Positions 1 through 11,890 of a stretch of 58,234 nucleotides of DNA are shown piece after piece. The DNA lies in NCBI RefSeq assembly GCF_004327335.1, contig NZ_QJUO01000028.1, positions 1-58,234 on the forward strand. The letters are read 5' to 3'. A program made the translations under genes and the position numbers. Under the pieces are notes generated by a model. That model did not search any database. It was not told the origin of the DNA and saw nothing but the letters and a program-made list of their open reading frames with translations. The stretch comes from Stutzerimonas kirkiae. Lineage in GTDB: Bacteria; Pseudomonadota; Gammaproteobacteria; Pseudomonadales; Pseudomonadaceae. Position 1 is the stretch's first letter. Every line of letters begins with the position of its first letter.

Positions 1-80
1 GGCGGGAGGCGGGACGAAGAGTGTGGCCGTCCGTGCCTGGATGCAAGCGTGCAGGCGTAGCGGCGGCCTTGGCCGCGTAC

Positions 81-104
81 GGGAATGGGAACGGGAACGG
101 GAAC
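81..104. repeat. Short tandem hexamer repeat
   Basis: Four consecutive copies of the hexamer GGGAAY (one GGGAAT, three GGGAAC) lie downstream of the mop gene. I see no gene in bases 1-163; this is the only structure that stands out there. Confidence 0.7.
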
Positions 105-163
105 GGCAGTCGATGCTGGCCACGGCAGTGGAGCCGTGCCGTGGCCCTTGGAAAAGCGCTTTC

Positions 164-592
164 TCAGGCCGGCACGCCGAGGATCACATTGGAGGCCTTG
201 ATCACCGCGGTAGCCTTGGCGCCGGGCTTGAGGCCCAGCTCGGCCACCGCCTCCCGGGTGACGATCGAGGTTACCTCGGCGCCACCGGGCAGGGTCAGGG
301 TCACCTCGCTGTTGACCGCCCCCGCCTCGACGTTCTTCACCACCCCGCTCAACAGGTTGCGGGCGGAAAGACGTACACCCTCGCCCTCGGCCATCAGCAG
401 CACCCAGGGCGCCTTGACGATCGCTACGACCTCCTTGCCGATGGCCAGCCCCAGCGCCGTGACACTTTCCTGCGTGACCACCGAGACCAGCCGGTCGCCC
501 TGGCCCAGGTCGATCTCGACCTGGGCGTTGACCGCCCCTGCTTGCAGCCGGCTGATGGTGCCCTTGAAGACATTGCGTGCACTGATTTTCAT
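164..592 (-). CDS. mop: Mop-type molybdate-binding protein (two TOBE/Mop domains)
   Basis: A 142-residue cytoplasmic protein made of two tandem Mop (TOBE) domains, each starting with a SARN-type motif (residues 3-6 and about 74-77). Such di-Mop proteins (molbindins) bind and store molybdate; they are homologous to the C-terminal domains of ModE and ModC, and the same SARN-type motif recurs in ModE here. I chose the ATG at 592 because the protein begins MKISARNV at the domain boundary and has GGGAG just upstream; a longer open frame to 712 has no family support. It is transcribed divergently from modE-modABC, which fits a role in molybdate homeostasis. Confidence 0.9.
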   Translation of the reverse strand: MKISARNVFKGTISRLQAGAVNAQVEIDLGQGDRLVSVVTQESVTALGLAIGKEVVAIVKAPWVLLMAEGEGVRLSARNLLSGVVKNVEAGAVNSEVTLTLPGGAEVTSIVTREAVAELGLKPGAKATAVIKASNVILGVPA

Positions 593-629
593 GATGACTC
601 CCGCTCTGTAGCGTTTGCGACAGCGATTG

Positions 630-659
630 GCGTTCGCTACATGGATTTGTAGGGAACGC
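630..659. promoter_or_regulatory. Candidate ModE operator upstream of mop
   Basis: An 11-bp inverted repeat (630-640 and 649-659, one mismatch, 8-bp spacer) with outer CGTT/AACG and inner TAC/GTA elements lies 38-67 bp upstream of the mop start. E. coli ModE sites also have CGTT...AACG outer arms. A further CGCTAC inverse (GTAGCG, 608-613) lies closer to the gene. Assignment to ModE is inferred from position between mop and modE. Confidence 0.45.
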
Positions 660-775
660 GACCGGGAAAACTCTAGCCGAGCGGCTTGTAGCCTTGGAAC
701 CCCAGAAAACACACATATGGTATGGGTATTGCTTTACATAAAGCCGTCTAGATAGATAAACCAGGTAGGCCCGCC

Positions 776-2378
<1,603 letters not shown>

Positions 2379-3059
2379 ATGCCACTGTCGGCCCTCGACC
2401 TCGCCGCCATCCGGCTGACCCTCGAGCTGGCGTCGCTGACCACCCTGCTGCTGTTGCTGATCGGCACGCCGATCGCCTGGTGGCTGGCGCGCACCCGCTC
2501 GCGCCTGAAAGGGCCGGTAGGGGCGCTGGTGGCCTTGCCGCTGGTGCTGCCACCGACCGTGCTTGGCTTCTACCTGCTGGTGACCATGGGCCCGCACGGG
2601 CCGGTCGGGCAACTGACCCAGTCGCTCGGCCTGGGCACCCTGCCCTTCACCTTCGCCGGGCTGGTGGTGGGCTCGGTGTTCTATTCGCTGCCGTTCGTCG
2701 TGCAGCCCCTGCAGAATGCCTTCGAGGCAATCGGCGAACGGCCGCTGGAGGTCGCCGCGACCCTGCGCGCCAGCCCCTGGAACTGTTTCTTCACGGTGGT
2801 GCTGCCACTGGCGCGACCCGGCTTCGTCACCGCCGCGATCCTCGGCTTCGCCCATACCGTCGGTGAATTCGGCGTGGTGCTGATGATCGGCGGCAATATC
2901 CCGGAAAGGACGCGCACGGTGTCGGTACAGATCTTCGACCACGTCGAGGCGATGGAGTACGCCCAGGCCCACTGGCTCGCCGGTGGCATGGTGGCCTTCT
3001 CCTTCTTCGTGCTGCTCGCCCTCTACTCCAGCCGGCGCTTCAAGCCAGGGCTGGGGTGA
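2379..3059 (+). CDS. modB: ModB, molybdate ABC transporter permease
   Basis: A 226-residue inner-membrane permease with about five hydrophobic segments and the conserved EAA loop (around [19 protein letters not shown]) that contacts the ModC ATPase. It begins immediately after the modA stop with no spacer. Its length matches ModB of E. coli (229 residues). Confidence 0.96.
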   Translation: MPLSALDLAAIRLTLELASLTTLLLLLIGTPIAWWLARTRSRLKGPVGALVALPLVLPPTVLGFYLLVTMGPHGPVGQLTQSLGLGTLPFTFAGLVVGSVFYSLPFVVQPLQNAFEAIGERPLEVAATLRASPWNCFFTVVLPLARPGFVTAAILGFAHTVGEFGVVLMIGGNIPERTRTVSVQIFDHVEAMEYAQAHWLAGGMVAFSFFVLLALYSSRRFKPGLG

Positions 3060-3078
3060 TCGACAGGATAGCCCGCCC

Positions 3079-4179
3079 ATGAGCAGCACCCATAACCCCG
3101 AAAAGTCGATTCATGCGCGCCTGCGCCTGGACTATCCAGGTTTCGAACTGGATGTCGAGCTGAACCTCCCCGGCCATGGCGTCACCGCGCTGTTCGGCCA
3201 TTCGGGCTCCGGCAAGACCACCTGCCTGCGCTGCATCGCCGGGCTGGAACGGGCGCAACAGGCGCGTGTGGAGATCAACGGCGAGCTCTGGCAGGACTCC
3301 GCCAGCGCACTCTTCGTGCCGGTGCACCGGCGTGCGCTGGGCTACGTGTTCCAGGAGCCCAGCCTGTTCCCGCACCTGTCGGTGCGGCGCAACCTGCAGT
3401 ACGGCATGCGCCGGGTCGATGCCGGCCTGCGCAAGGTACCCTGGGACAGGGTCATGCAACTGCTGGGCATCGGCCACCTGCTCGAGCGCATGCCACAGCG
3501 CCTCTCGGGCGGCGAGCGCCAGCGCGTCGGCATCGCCCGTGCGCTGCTGACCAGTCCGCGGCTGCTGCTGATGGACGAACCACTGGCGGCGCTGGACCTC
3601 AAGCGCAAGAACGAAATCCTGCCCTACCTGGAGCGCCTGCACGACGACCTGGAGATCCCGATCCTCTATGTCAGCCACTCCCCCGATGAAGTGGCGCGGC
3701 TGGCCGACCACCTGGTGCTGTTGGAAGATGGCCGGGCGATCGCCCAGGGCGGCCTGCAGCAAACCCTGGCGCGGCTCGACCTGCCCATCGCCTTCGGCGA
3801 GGACGCCGGCGTGCTCATCCAGTCGACGGTCAGCGAACACGATGACCGCTACCAGCTCACCCGCCTGGTCTTTCGCGGTGGCAACGTGCTGGTGGCGCGC
3901 CGGCCCGAAGCCATCGGCCAACCCCTGCGCTTTCGCGTGAGTGCCCGCGACGTCAGCCTCTCCATCGCCCCCATCGAAGGCAGCAGCATCACCAATGCGC
4001 TGGCGGTCAGCGTGCGGGAAGTGGTCGCCACGGACACCCCAGCCCATGTACTGGTAGGCCTGGATGCCGACGGCACGCCACTGCTGGCACGCATCACCCG
4101 GCGCTCCGCCGACCAGCTCGGGGCAACGCCCGGCCGCAGGCTCTGGGCACAGATCAAGAGCGTGGCCTTGCTGGGTTGA
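3079..4179 (+). CDS. modC: ModC, molybdate ABC transporter ATPase
   Basis: A 366-residue ATPase. Walker A is GHSGSGKT (residues 40-47), the ABC signature LSGGE is at 142-146 and Walker B LLLMDEP at 162-168. A C-terminal TOBE/Mop domain (about 295-365, with a [10 protein letters not shown] segment) is characteristic of ModC. The ATG at 3079, 20 bp after modB, was chosen over an upstream in-frame ATG inside modB because it gives the family-like N terminus. Confidence 0.96.
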   Translation: MSSTHNPEKSIHARLRLDYPGFELDVELNLPGHGVTALFGHSGSGKTTCLRCIAGLERAQQARVEINGELWQDSASALFVPVHRRALGYVFQEPSLFPHLSVRRNLQYGMRRVDAGLRKVPWDRVMQLLGIGHLLERMPQRLSGGERQRVGIARALLTSPRLLLMDEPLAALDLKRKNEILPYLERLHDDLEIPILYVSHSPDEVARLADHLVLLEDGRAIAQGGLQQTLARLDLPIAFGEDAGVLIQSTVSEHDDRYQLTRLVFRGGNVLVARRPEAIGQPLRFRVSARDVSLSIAPIEGSSITNALAVSVREVVATDTPAHVLVGLDADGTPLLARITRRSADQLGATPGRRLWAQIKSVALLG

Positions 4180-4211
4180 GACGGCCGCAGATGATGGAGC
4201 GACCAATCCCG

Positions 4212-4234
4212 GCGCTCCTCGACGAGCGTTTTTC
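4212..4234 (+). terminator. Probable terminator of the mod operon
   Basis: CGCTC (4213-4217) pairs with GAGCG (4224-4228) and is followed directly by five T. It lies 33 bp after the modC stop. Confidence 0.55.
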
Positions 4235-4430
4235 AATTGTCTTTAAATATACAAAACAACATAGAAAAACTCGGATTATCGGTTTCGCAACATCCCCACG
4301 CCACCTCAAAATCATACAACTAATTGATTGAAAAGGAATAAGTATCCAGTAGTGGAATGGCAACCATCTTGCTCTTGCTTGCAGGCTTGCAGCGCAAGCC
4401 CATTCCCTTTTCTGGTGGAGCATCGAGCAG

Positions 4431-5735
4431 ATGGAAAGAACACGATCGTCCCTGGCAATCCTCGTCGCCCTGCTGCCGGCGGCGGTAACCCATGCCGCGT
4501 TCATCGAGGACAGCACGGCCTCGCTGGGCCTGCGCAATTTCTATATCAACCAGGATACCCGCAACCAGCGCTCGGCCTCTGTCGAGGAATGGGGCCAGGG
4601 GTTCACCTTCGCCTATCGTTCCGGCTTCACCGAAGGCACTGTCGGGGTCGGCCTCGATGCCCTCGGTCTGTATGGCATCCGCCTGGATTCCGGTGGCCGT
4701 GCGGGCAAGAACGGCATCAGCCGTTCGCCCGGTTCGGTGTTCCCGCTGGACCGGGACAACCGCGCGGTCGACGAATTCGGCCACTTCGGGCTGACCGGCA
4801 AGCTGCGCATTTCGAAGAGCCAAGCGCAGTTCGGCACCCTGCTGCCGAAGATGCCGGTACTGGTCCACAACGACGGCAGGCTGCTGCCGCAGACCTTCGA
4901 GGGCGGGCAGATCACCATCGAGGAAATCGACGGCCTGCGGCTGCTCGGCGGTATGCTGGAGCATTCGGTCGAACGTGCCTCCACCGACAAGCAGGGCCTG
5001 AAGCTGGCCGGCTCAGGCGCCGACAGCAACAGCTTCCGCTTCGCCGGGGCCGACTACCAGCTCACCAGAAACCTGCTCGTACAGTATTACTACGCAAACC
5101 TGGAAGACTTCTACAAACAGCACTTCCTCGGCCTCGGCCACGACCTGAAGCTGGCGGCAGGAACCCTGAAAACCGACCTGCGCTACTTTGACAGCGGCGA
5201 CGACGGTGCCAACGGCAACAGCGCCGGCCGTGTGCAAGGCTATGCCAGCAATGGCTACTGGCGCACCGGCGATGCCAGCCGCGGGCAAGTGGACAATCGC
5301 CTGTGGAGCATCAGGCTAGGCTACAGCGTGCAGGGGCACAGCCTCGCCGCCGGCTACCAGCGGGTTTCCGGCAACAGCGATTTTCCACGCCTCAACCAGG
5401 GCCAGGGCGAGTCGGTCTACCTGATTACCGATGCACAACTGGGCAAGTTCGCCAATGCCGGGGAAAAGACCTGGGTAGGCGAATATGCCTATGACTTCGC
5501 CAGCCTGGGGGTGCCCGGCCTGAAGGCCAGCCTCAAATACTTCAGCGGCGACGACATCCGTGCCGCCGACAGCCGCCGGGAGTGGGAACGCGACATCCGC
5601 CTGGACTACCAGGTCGCCAGCGGTCCGCTCAAGGGCCTGGGCTTCAGTTGGCGCAACGCCACGCTGCGCGGCAACGACAGCGCCGACCGGGACGAACACC
5701 GGCTGATCCTCAGCTACAGCATTCCGCTGCTCTAG
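4431..5735 (+). CDS. OprD-family outer-membrane porin
   Basis: A 434-residue beta-barrel porin. A signal peptide (residues 1-22, ending THA) is followed by the typical OprD start with an acidic first strand, DSTASLGLRNFYIN, then the EWGQGF motif and long amphipathic strands; the C terminus ends in a hydrophobic strand (LILSYSIPLL). OprD/Opd proteins are substrate-specific channels for amino acids, peptides or aromatic acids. The substrate cannot be read from sequence. A GGTGGAG ribosome binding site precedes the ATG. It follows the mod operon but is separated by a terminator and about 250 bp. Confidence 0.93.
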   Translation: MERTRSSLAILVALLPAAVTHAAFIEDSTASLGLRNFYINQDTRNQRSASVEEWGQGFTFAYRSGFTEGTVGVGLDALGLYGIRLDSGGRAGKNGISRSPGSVFPLDRDNRAVDEFGHFGLTGKLRISKSQAQFGTLLPKMPVLVHNDGRLLPQTFEGGQITIEEIDGLRLLGGMLEHSVERASTDKQGLKLAGSGADSNSFRFAGADYQLTRNLLVQYYYANLEDFYKQHFLGLGHDLKLAAGTLKTDLRYFDSGDDGANGNSAGRVQGYASNGYWRTGDASRGQVDNRLWSIRLGYSVQGHSLAAGYQRVSGNSDFPRLNQGQGESVYLITDAQLGKFANAGEKTWVGEYAYDFASLGVPGLKASLKYFSGDDIRAADSRREWERDIRLDYQVASGPLKGLGFSWRNATLRGNDSADRDEHRLILSYSIPLL

Positions 5736-5746
5736 GGGCTGCGGCC

Positions 5747-5810
5747 GTGGGAGCGGGCTTGCGCGAGAAACCCTTGCTGCAGCGCCTCGCGGCCAGGGCC
5801 GCTCCTGCGG
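5747..5810. repeat. Pseudomonas REP-like hairpin
   Basis: The sequence GTGGGAGCGGGCTTGCGCGAG opens a dyad whose arms GGAGCGG (5750-5756) and CCGCTCC (5799-5805) pair; GTGGGAGCGGGCTTG-type starts are typical of Pseudomonas REP elements. It occupies the gap after the porin gene and may end its transcript. The rest of 5736-6022 shows no gene. Confidence 0.6.
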
Positions 5811-6022
5811 ATATAACGGCACCATCCGCCGCCTGGTCGTCGTCACGACAACCAGGGGCTGTCCGGTTTACTGCAAAGGCTTTGTCGGATTGGCCTCAAT
5901 GTGCGCCGAAATACCAGCCAATACGCCACTGGTCAGGCATTTTTCCTGGCATTCGGCTTGCATTGAGGCAATCGCCACGGCATCCGGCCTGGCCTTGCAT
6001 AACCGAGATAGAGAAAAGCAGC

Positions 6023-6241
6023 ATGTCCATCCAGGAAATCAAAGCATTCTCCAGCCAAGCCAGAACCGACCAGGATCTCGGCGAAAAACTGAAAGCCTGT
6101 GAAAAAGTGCGCGAGTTGATCACACTCGGCAAGGAATATGGTTTCGGTATCCACGAAGACTCGCTCTACCCGCCGAACGAGCCGCAATTCACCGAAGACC
6201 AGCTTTCCGCCAAGCTGGTCAAGGCGCTGTTGCGCGCCTGA
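6023..6241 (+). CDS. Nif11-domain small protein
   Basis: A 72-residue protein starting MSIQEIKAF that matches the Nif11 pattern: an N-terminal MS-x3-KAF helix, a central D-x2-LGEKLKAC segment and a KEYGFGI turn before the second helix. Nif11 domains occur as small proteins of unknown function in nitrogen-fixing bacteria and as leader regions of ribosomally made peptides. This one has no GG cleavage site and no core-peptide tail, so it looks like the stand-alone type. GAGAAAAGCAGC gives a plausible ribosome binding site. No peptide-modifying enzyme or nif gene is nearby, so function is unknown; the family assignment is fairly secure. Confidence 0.8.
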   Translation: MSIQEIKAFSSQARTDQDLGEKLKACEKVRELITLGKEYGFGIHEDSLYPPNEPQFTEDQLSAKLVKALLRA

Positions 6242-6292
6242 GGGTATCCAGGCTTCAGGCATACCAGCGTGCGGGCATCGGCCCACCCTGGT

Positions 6293-6312
6293 CAGGCTTT
6301 TCCCGAAGCCTG
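6293..6312. terminator. Candidate bidirectional terminator between nif11-like gene and iscX
   Basis: CAGGCTT (6293-6299) and AAGCCTG (6306-6312) form a perfect 7-bp stem between two convergent genes. A wider inverted repeat (6251-6260 with 6315-6324) encloses it. Confidence 0.45.
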
Positions 6313-6332
6313 CCGCCTGAAGCCCCGGCCGC

Positions 6333-6533
6333 CTACTCCCGCTCTTCTATCCAGGCGGCCTGGATCGCCTCCAGGACTTTCTCGCCGCCGCGCTGGGGAT
6401 CATCGGCGAACCCGGGCAACTCCAGCACCCAGCGGTGCAGTTCAACGAAATTCAGGTAGCGTGGATCGACCTCCGGCTTGCGTTCGGACAGTTCGATGGC
6501 GATGTCCAGCACATCCGCCCATTTCAGCTCCAT
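6333..6533 (-). CDS. iscX: IscX, Fe-S assembly regulator
   Basis: A 66-residue acidic protein aligning with E. coli IscX along its whole length (LKW-x-D start, DPRYLNFVELH, DDP and a KVLEAIQAAW end). IscX binds IscS and is thought to act as an iron-dependent modulator of cluster assembly. The ATG at 6533 has AGGCGAGG six bases upstream; an in-frame GTG lies two codons earlier. It is the last gene of the isc operon. Confidence 0.93.
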   Translation of the reverse strand: MELKWADVLDIAIELSERKPEVDPRYLNFVELHRWVLELPGFADDPQRGGEKVLEAIQAAWIEERE

Positions 6534-6545
6534 ATACACCTCGCC

Positions 6546-6884
6546 TCAATGCCCTTCGGAAACCTGGTTGATGGTGTACTTGGGAATCTCCACGACCAGG
6601 TCACGATCAGCCACCACCGCCTGGCAGGACAGTCTCGAGTCGGGCTCCAGCCCCCAGGCCTTGTCCAGCATATCGTCTTCCAGCTCATCGGAAGGCTCGA
6701 GCGAAGCCTGCCCTTCGCGCACGATGATATGGCAGGTGGTACAGGCGCAGGACTTCTCGCAGGCATGCTCGATATCGATGCCATTGCGCAATGCGGCGTC
6801 CAGCACGGTTTCACCGGTTTCCGCCTCGATCACCGCGCCATCCGGGCAATGATCGGCATTGGGCAGGAAGGTAATTTGCGGCAT
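6546..6884 (-). CDS. fdx: ISC-type [2Fe-2S] ferredoxin Fdx
   Basis: A 112-residue ferredoxin that supplies electrons for Fe-S cluster assembly. Cluster ligands are visible as C42, C48 and C51 in ACEKSCACTTC plus the later SC (near residue 87) in RLSCQA. The MPQITF start mirrors the E. coli MPKIVI start; a TTG three codons upstream is possible but unlikely. The gene begins 6 bp after the hscA stop. Confidence 0.96.
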   Translation of the reverse strand: MPQITFLPNADHCPDGAVIEAETGETVLDAALRNGIDIEHACEKSCACTTCHIIVREGQASLEPSDELEDDMLDKAWGLEPDSRLSCQAVVADRDLVVEIPKYTINQVSEGH

Positions 6885-6889
6885 CTCGC

Positions 6890-8752
6890 TCAATCCTCGA
6901 TTTCATTAAGACGTCGGCCCGCCAGTGCGGCCTTGACGGTCGAATCCAGACGCCGTGCGGCAAAGGCGTCGGTCACCTGGCCAAGCTTTCTGATCTGCTG
7001 CTCCACGGCCACGCTGTCCGTGCTCTCCAGCAGTTCGCCCATTCTGTGTACTTCGGCGTCGATCGCCAGGCGTTCTTCGGGCTGTAGCAGGCGCTCACCG
7101 TCGACCAGCAATGCCGCCTGCACCGCCTCCAGCAGGCGCTGCGCCTCCACCAGTTGCTCGCGCAGGGCGCGCGCCGCCTTGTCTTCGCCGGCCTTGCTGA
7201 AGGATTCCTCCAGCATCCGCGCGATCTCGCCATCGCTCAAGCCATAGGAAGGCTTGACCTCGATGCTCGCCTCGGCACCGGAGGCCAGCTCCCGCGCCGA
7301 GACACTGAGCAGGCCGTCGGCATCCACCTGGAAGGTCACGCGCACCTTGGCCGCACCGGCGACCATCGGCGGAATGCCACGCAGCTCGAAGCGTGCCAGC
7401 GAACGGCAACCGGAAATCAGTTCGCGCTCGCCCTGCAACACATGGATCATCATGGCCGTCTGGCCATCCTTGTAGGTAGTGAACTCCTGCGCCCGCGCCA
7501 CCGGGATGGTGGTGTTGCGCACGATCACCTTTTCCATCAGGCCACCCATGGTTTCCAGCCCGAGGGACAGCGGGATCACATCCAGCAGCAGCAACTCGTC
7601 GCCGCCACGGTTGTTGCCGGCCAGGGTCTCGGCCTGGATCGCGGCCCCGATGGCCACCACCTGATCCGGGTCGATATCGGTCAGCGGCTGGCGCTGGAAC
7701 AATTCGCCGACCCGTTCGCGCACCCTGGGTACACGCGTCGAGCCGCCGACCATGACCACCGCGGAAATTTCTTCCAGCTCGACACCAGTATCCCGCACGG
7801 CCCGGCGGCAAGCCTTGAGGCTGCGCGCAATCAGCGGATCGATCAGTTCATGGAATAGCGCTCGTGTCAGCACGCCACTCCAGCCGGCATGGGCCAGCTC
7901 GACAGCGTCCTGCCGGGTCAGGCGCTCCTTGGCCGCACAGGCCAGTTGCAGCAGCGCACGCTGTGCGCCCGGCTCCAGGTCACTGGACTGCCCGGCCTGC
8001 TGCAACACCCAGTGGGCGATGACAAGGTCGAAATCATCGCCACCCAGCGCGGTATCGCCGCCCGTGGCCAGCACCTCGAACACGCCCTGGGTCAGGCGCA
8101 GGATGGAAATATCGAAGGTGCCGCCGCCCAGGTCATAGACAGCGATGACACCCTCGGCCTGGCGATCGAGACCATAGGCGACAGCGGCCGCCGTCGGCTC
8201 GTTGAGCAGGCGCAACACGTTGAGCCCGGCCAGCCGCGCGGCATCCTTGGTCGCCTGGCGCTGGGCATCGTCGAAATAGGCCGGCACGGTGATCACCGCG
8301 CCGACCAGTTCGCCACCCAAGGCCTGCTCGGCGCGCTCGCGCAGGGCACGCAGGATCTCCGAGGAAATCTCTACCGGGCTTTTGGCGCCCTGCACCGTTT
8401 CGATGAAAGGCATCTGCGAATCGCCGGCAACGAAATGGTAGGGCAACTGCTCGCCAAGCTGCTTGACATCCTCCAGCCCGCGCCCCATCAGGCGCTTGAC
8501 CGAAATGACGGTATTGAACGGGTCGACCACCGCGGCCTGCAACGCCTCACGCCCGACCGCCACCCGGTCGGCCAGGTAGCGCACGGCGGACGGCAGGATG
8601 ACCTGACCGTCGGCATCCGCCAGCGGCGTGGTCACACCACTGCGTAGCGCCGCCACGAGAGAATTGGTGGTTCCGAGATCGATGCCGACGGCCAGGCGCC
8701 GCTGATGAGGCTGGGGGCTCTGTCCTGGCTCTGCAATCTGAAGTAAGGCCAT
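6890..8752 (-). CDS. hscA: HscA, Hsp70-type chaperone for IscU
   Basis: A 620-residue specialised Hsp70. The ATPase domain opens with [13 protein letters not shown] and contains [14 protein letters not shown] and [12 protein letters not shown]; the substrate domain follows after the [14 protein letters not shown] segment. With HscB it releases or remodels clusters on IscU by recognising its LPPVK motif, which is intact here. Length matches E. coli HscA (616). Confidence 0.97.
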   Translation of the reverse strand: MALLQIAEPGQSPQPHQRRLAVGIDLGTTNSLVAALRSGVTTPLADADGQVILPSAVRYLADRVAVGREALQAAVVDPFNTVISVKRLMGRGLEDVKQLGEQLPYHFVAGDSQMPFIETVQGAKSPVEISSEILRALRERAEQALGGELVGAVITVPAYFDDAQRQATKDAARLAGLNVLRLLNEPTAAAVAYGLDRQAEGVIAVYDLGGGTFDISILRLTQGVFEVLATGGDTALGGDDFDLVIAHWVLQQAGQSSDLEPGAQRALLQLACAAKERLTRQDAVELAHAGWSGVLTRALFHELIDPLIARSLKACRRAVRDTGVELEEISAVVMVGGSTRVPRVRERVGELFQRQPLTDIDPDQVVAIGAAIQAETLAGNNRGGDELLLLDVIPLSLGLETMGGLMEKVIVRNTTIPVARAQEFTTYKDGQTAMMIHVLQGERELISGCRSLARFELRGIPPMVAGAAKVRVTFQVDADGLLSVSARELASGAEASIEVKPSYGLSDGEIARMLEESFSKAGEDKAARALREQLVEAQRLLEAVQAALLVDGERLLQPEERLAIDAEVHRMGELLESTDSVAVEQQIRKLGQVTDAFAARRLDSTVKAALAGRRLNEIED

Positions 8753-8794
8753 ATCTATCTGACATCAGGCACAGCGCCAGGCGCTGCACGGAGG

Positions 8795-9331
8795 TTAATC
8801 GTCGAGGCGCTCTTCCAACTGGCGCACTTCCCGGGACAGTTTGTCGAGAAACTGCATGCGCCGCACCAGCAACTCGGCTTCACTGCGCTGCGCGGCGTCC
8901 CGCCAACTGGAGGAAAAGGCATCCTGCAGGTCCTGCTGGGCCTGGCGCAGGCGGCGCTTGAAGGTATCGACACCCTCGAGGTCGGCGGCGTCCTGCAGGT
9001 CTTCCAGCTCCTCCCGCCACTGCATCTGCTGCAGCAGGAATTCCGGGTCCTGCACGGTCGCCTCCAGCGGCAACTCGGAACCGTTCAGCGCCAGCAGATA
9101 GCGGGCGCGGGCGGACGGGCTGCGCAGCACCTGATAGGCTTCGTTGAGATTCGCCGCCTGCTCCAGCGCCTGTCGCTGCTCGGCTTCGGATGCGTCGGCG
9201 AAGCGATCCGGATGGACCTGGCGCACCAGTTCACGATAACGACTGGCCAGGTACTCCAGATCGATATCGAACTCGGGCTGCAGGCCGAACATGGCGTAAT
9301 GACAGGGAATACCCACACTGGCCTCAGACAT
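8795..9331 (-). CDS. hscB: HscB, J-domain co-chaperone
   Basis: A 178-residue protein with an N-terminal J domain carrying the catalytic HPD (in VHPDRF) and a C-terminal helical domain that binds IscU. The ATG at 9331 overlaps the iscA stop by 8 bp and gives the expected short lead before the J domain (FGL-x-PEFDID). It stimulates the HscA ATPase. Confidence 0.95.
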   Translation of the reverse strand: MSEASVGIPCHYAMFGLQPEFDIDLEYLASRYRELVRQVHPDRFADASEAEQRQALEQAANLNEAYQVLRSPSARARYLLALNGSELPLEATVQDPEFLLQQMQWREELEDLQDAADLEGVDTFKRRLRQAQQDLQDAFSSSWRDAAQRSEAELLVRRMQFLDKLSREVRQLEERLDD

Positions 9332-9647
9332 TGAAGCTTTCGCCGCAGCCACACTCGCCACGCACGTTGGGGTTGTTGAATCTGAAGCCCTCGTTGAGCC
9401 CCTCGCGAACGAAGTCAAGCTCAGTACCATCGAGATAGACCAGGCTTTTCGGGTCGATGATCACCTTGACGCCATGATTCTCGAAAACCGCGTCCTCGGC
9501 CGCCACTTCATCGACGAACTCGAGCACATAGGCCAGCCCGGAACACCCGGTGGTGCGCACGCCCAGGCGAATCCCCTCACCCTTGCCACGCCCCTCCAGG
9601 GAACGCCGCACATGATCGGCCGCAGCCGATGTCATGGTGATGGCCAT
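9324..9647 (-). CDS. iscA: IscA, A-type Fe-S carrier
   Basis: A 107-residue protein with the three conserved cysteines C35, C99 and C101 (GCSG and the ECGCG tail) that bind iron or clusters. Length equals E. coli IscA. The ATG at 9647 follows a good GAGG site; the frame remains open upstream into iscU, which is not coding. Confidence 0.96.
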   Translation of the reverse strand: MAITMTSAAADHVRRSLEGRGKGEGIRLGVRTTGCSGLAYVLEFVDEVAAEDAVFENHGVKVIIDPKSLVYLDGTELDFVREGLNEGFRFNNPNVRGECGCGESFNV

Positions 9648-9657
9648 TGCAACCTCC

Positions 9658-10044
9658 TCAGAGCAGCCCGTTCTTCTCGCGGTAGTCGCGCACGGCAGCC
9701 TTGATCGCATCCTCGGCCAATACCGAGCAATGGATCTTGACCGGCGGCAATGCCAGCTCTTCCGCCAACTGGGTGTTCTTGATGGTTTCGGCCTCTTCCA
9801 GCGTCTTGCCCTTCATCCATTCGGTGGCGAGGGAACTGGAAGCGATGGCGGAGCCGCAGCCATAGGTCTTGAACTTGGCATCCTCGATGACGCCCTGCTC
9901 GTTCACCTTGATCTGCAGGCGCATGACATCGCCACAGGCTGGGGCGCCAACCATGCCGGTGCCGATGCTGGAATCCTGCGCATCGAACTTGCCGACATTG
10001 CGCGGGTTTTCGTAGTGGTCTATGACCTTTTCGCTGTAAGCCAT
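9658..10044 (-). CDS. iscU: IscU, Fe-S scaffold protein
   Basis: A 128-residue scaffold with assembly cysteines C37, C63 and C106, the adjacent aspartate D39, and the LPPVK chaperone-binding motif at 99-103. Clusters are built here with sulfur from IscS. Length and residue numbering equal the E. coli protein. Confidence 0.98.
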   Translation of the reverse strand: MAYSEKVIDHYENPRNVGKFDAQDSSIGTGMVGAPACGDVMRLQIKVNEQGVIEDAKFKTYGCGSAIASSSLATEWMKGKTLEEAETIKNTQLAEELALPPVKIHCSVLAEDAIKAAVRDYREKNGLL

Positions 10045-10089
10045 GGTGCAATCCTCATCTCAGTCAGGCAGGGCGTGGTCGAAACCGGA

Positions 10090-11304
10090 TCAGTGGGCCT
10101 GCCACTCGATCTTGGAAATATCGACGCCATCTTTGAACATGTCCCACAACGGGGACAGTTCCCGCAGCTTGGTCACCGCCTCGCTAATTTTCTGTGCCGC
10201 ATAGTCCACTTCCTCCTCCGTGGTGAAACGCCCGAAGGTAAAACGAATGGAACTGTGCGCCAACTCGTCGTTGCGCCCAAGCGCACGCAGGACGTAAGAC
10301 GGCTCCAGGGACGCGGAAGTACAGGCCGAGCCTGACGAAACCGCCAGGTCCTTGAGCGCCATGATCAGTGACTCGCCCTCGACATAGTTGAAGCTGAGGT
10401 TGAGATTGTGCGGAACGCGCGCCGTCATGCTGCCGTTTATATACAACTCTTCCAGGTGCTCGACCTGCCTGTAGAAGCGCTCGCGCAGGGCCAGGATGCG
10501 GGCGTTCTCGGCAACCATTTCCGCCTTGGCGATACGGAAGGCCTCGCCCATGCCGACGATCTGATGCGTCGCCAGGGTGCCCGAGCGCATACCGCGCTCA
10601 TGGCCGCCGCCGTGGGTCTGGGCTTCCAGGCGCACACGCGGCTTGCGCCTTACATACAGGGCACCAACGCCTTTCGGGCCATAGGTCTTGTGCGCGGAGA
10701 AGGACATCAGGTCGACCTTCATCTTCTCCAGGTCGATCTCCACCTTGCCGGTGGACTGGGCCGCGTCCACATGGAACAGGATGCCGCGCGAACGCGTCAG
10801 TTCACCGATCGCGGCGATATCGTTGATGGTGCCGATCTCGTTGTTCACGTGCATGACCGACACCAGCACGGTGTCCTCGCGCAACGCCGCCTCGACCATC
10901 AAGGGGGTGATCAGACCATCTTCGCCCGGCTCGATATAGGTCACCTCGAAGCCTTCGCGCTCGAGTTGGCGAGCCGTATCGAGAACCGCCTTGTGCTCGA
11001 TCTTGGTGGTGACGATGTGCTTGCCCTTGGACGAATAGAAGTGCGCGACGCCTTTGATCGCCAGGTTGTCGGACTCGGTCGCACCGGAGGTCCAGACGAT
11101 CTCGCGCGGGTCGGCATTGACCAGTTCGGCGACCTGGCGACGGGCATTCTCGACCGCCTCTTCGGCGCGCCAGCCGAATGCATGGGAACGGGAAGCCGGG
11201 TTACCGAAGTTGCCATCGAAGGTCAGGCATTCGATCATCTTCTCGGCGACCCGTGGGTCCACGGGAGTCGTAGCGGAATAATCGAGGTAGATCGGCAGTT
11301 TCAT
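10090..11304 (-). CDS. iscS: IscS, cysteine desulfurase
   Basis: A 404-residue PLP enzyme converting cysteine to alanine and handing sulfur to IscU and tRNA thiolation partners. The PLP lysine is K206 (in [10 protein letters not shown]) and the catalytic cysteine is C328 (in [10 protein letters not shown]); both match E. coli numbering. The gene lies 30 bp after iscR. Confidence 0.98.
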   Translation of the reverse strand: MKLPIYLDYSATTPVDPRVAEKMIECLTFDGNFGNPASRSHAFGWRAEEAVENARRQVAELVNADPREIVWTSGATESDNLAIKGVAHFYSSKGKHIVTTKIEHKAVLDTARQLEREGFEVTYIEPGEDGLITPLMVEAALREDTVLVSVMHVNNEIGTINDIAAIGELTRSRGILFHVDAAQSTGKVEIDLEKMKVDLMSFSAHKTYGPKGVGALYVRRKPRVRLEAQTHGGGHERGMRSGTLATHQIVGMGEAFRIAKAEMVAENARILALRERFYRQVEHLEELYINGSMTARVPHNLNLSFNYVEGESLIMALKDLAVSSGSACTSASLEPSYVLRALGRNDELAHSSIRFTFGRFTTEEEVDYAAQKISEAVTKLRELSPLWDMFKDGVDISKIEWQAH

Positions 11305-11334
11305 CAGTGTCTCCTAATCAGGCGGTCATCCGGC

Positions 11335-11826
11335 TCAGTCGATGGCGGACGCTTCGATCTTGTCTTGGTGCGCAGCCTTGCCACCGGCCCTGCGCATATC
11401 CTGGCGCAGCGCGACATCCTGCACCTCCTGGCGCGAAACCAGATCGCCCAGGCTGATACCACTCAGGAACTCGTGAATGCGGTCGCTCAGGTCACACCAG
11501 AGATGATGGGTCAGGCAGACATCCCCGGAGTGGCAACCGCCCAGACCCTGGCAGCGTGTAGCATCGACAGACTCGTTGACGGCGTCGATCACCTGCACGA
11601 CCTGAATGCTGTCCATCCCGCGCGAAAGACGATAGCCGCCGCCCGGGCCACGCACGCTGCTGACCAGCATGTTGCGGCGCAACTTGGCGAACAGTTGCTC
11701 GAGATAGGAAAGCGAAATCCCCTGACGCTCGGATATATCGGCGAGGGATACCGGCCCATGCTGTGCGTGCAGCGCAAGATCGAGCATGGCGGTTACGGCA
11801 TAGCGGCCTTTCGTGGTCAATCGCAT
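11335..11826 (-). CDS. iscR: IscR, Fe-S responsive Rrf2 regulator
   Basis: A 163-residue Rrf2-family regulator. The winged helix occupies the first 60 residues; the [2Fe-2S] ligands C92, C98, C104 and H107 are all present at the same positions as in E. coli. Holo-IscR represses the isc operon. The ATG at 11826 gives MRLTTKGRY; a TTG lies one codon earlier. It is the first gene of iscRSUA-hscBA-fdx-iscX. Confidence 0.97.
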   Translation of the reverse strand: MRLTTKGRYAVTAMLDLALHAQHGPVSLADISERQGISLSYLEQLFAKLRRNMLVSSVRGPGGGYRLSRGMDSIQVVQVIDAVNESVDATRCQGLGGCHSGDVCLTHHLWCDLSDRIHEFLSGISLGDLVSRQEVQDVALRQDMRRAGGKAAHQDKIEASAID

Positions 11827-11865
11827 CAACTTGTACCCGGTGTCACGGTTTGCCGCAATTATGCA

Positions 11866-11890
11866 ATTCCCGAGTATTTAGGTCAACTAT
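11866..11890 (-). promoter_or_regulatory. IscR type 1 binding site over the isc promoter
   Basis: On the minus strand the 25-bp site reads ATAGTTGACC, six bases, then CTCGGGAAT, which fits the type 1 IscR consensus. It overlaps the predicted -10, consistent with repression by holo-IscR. Confidence 0.7.
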
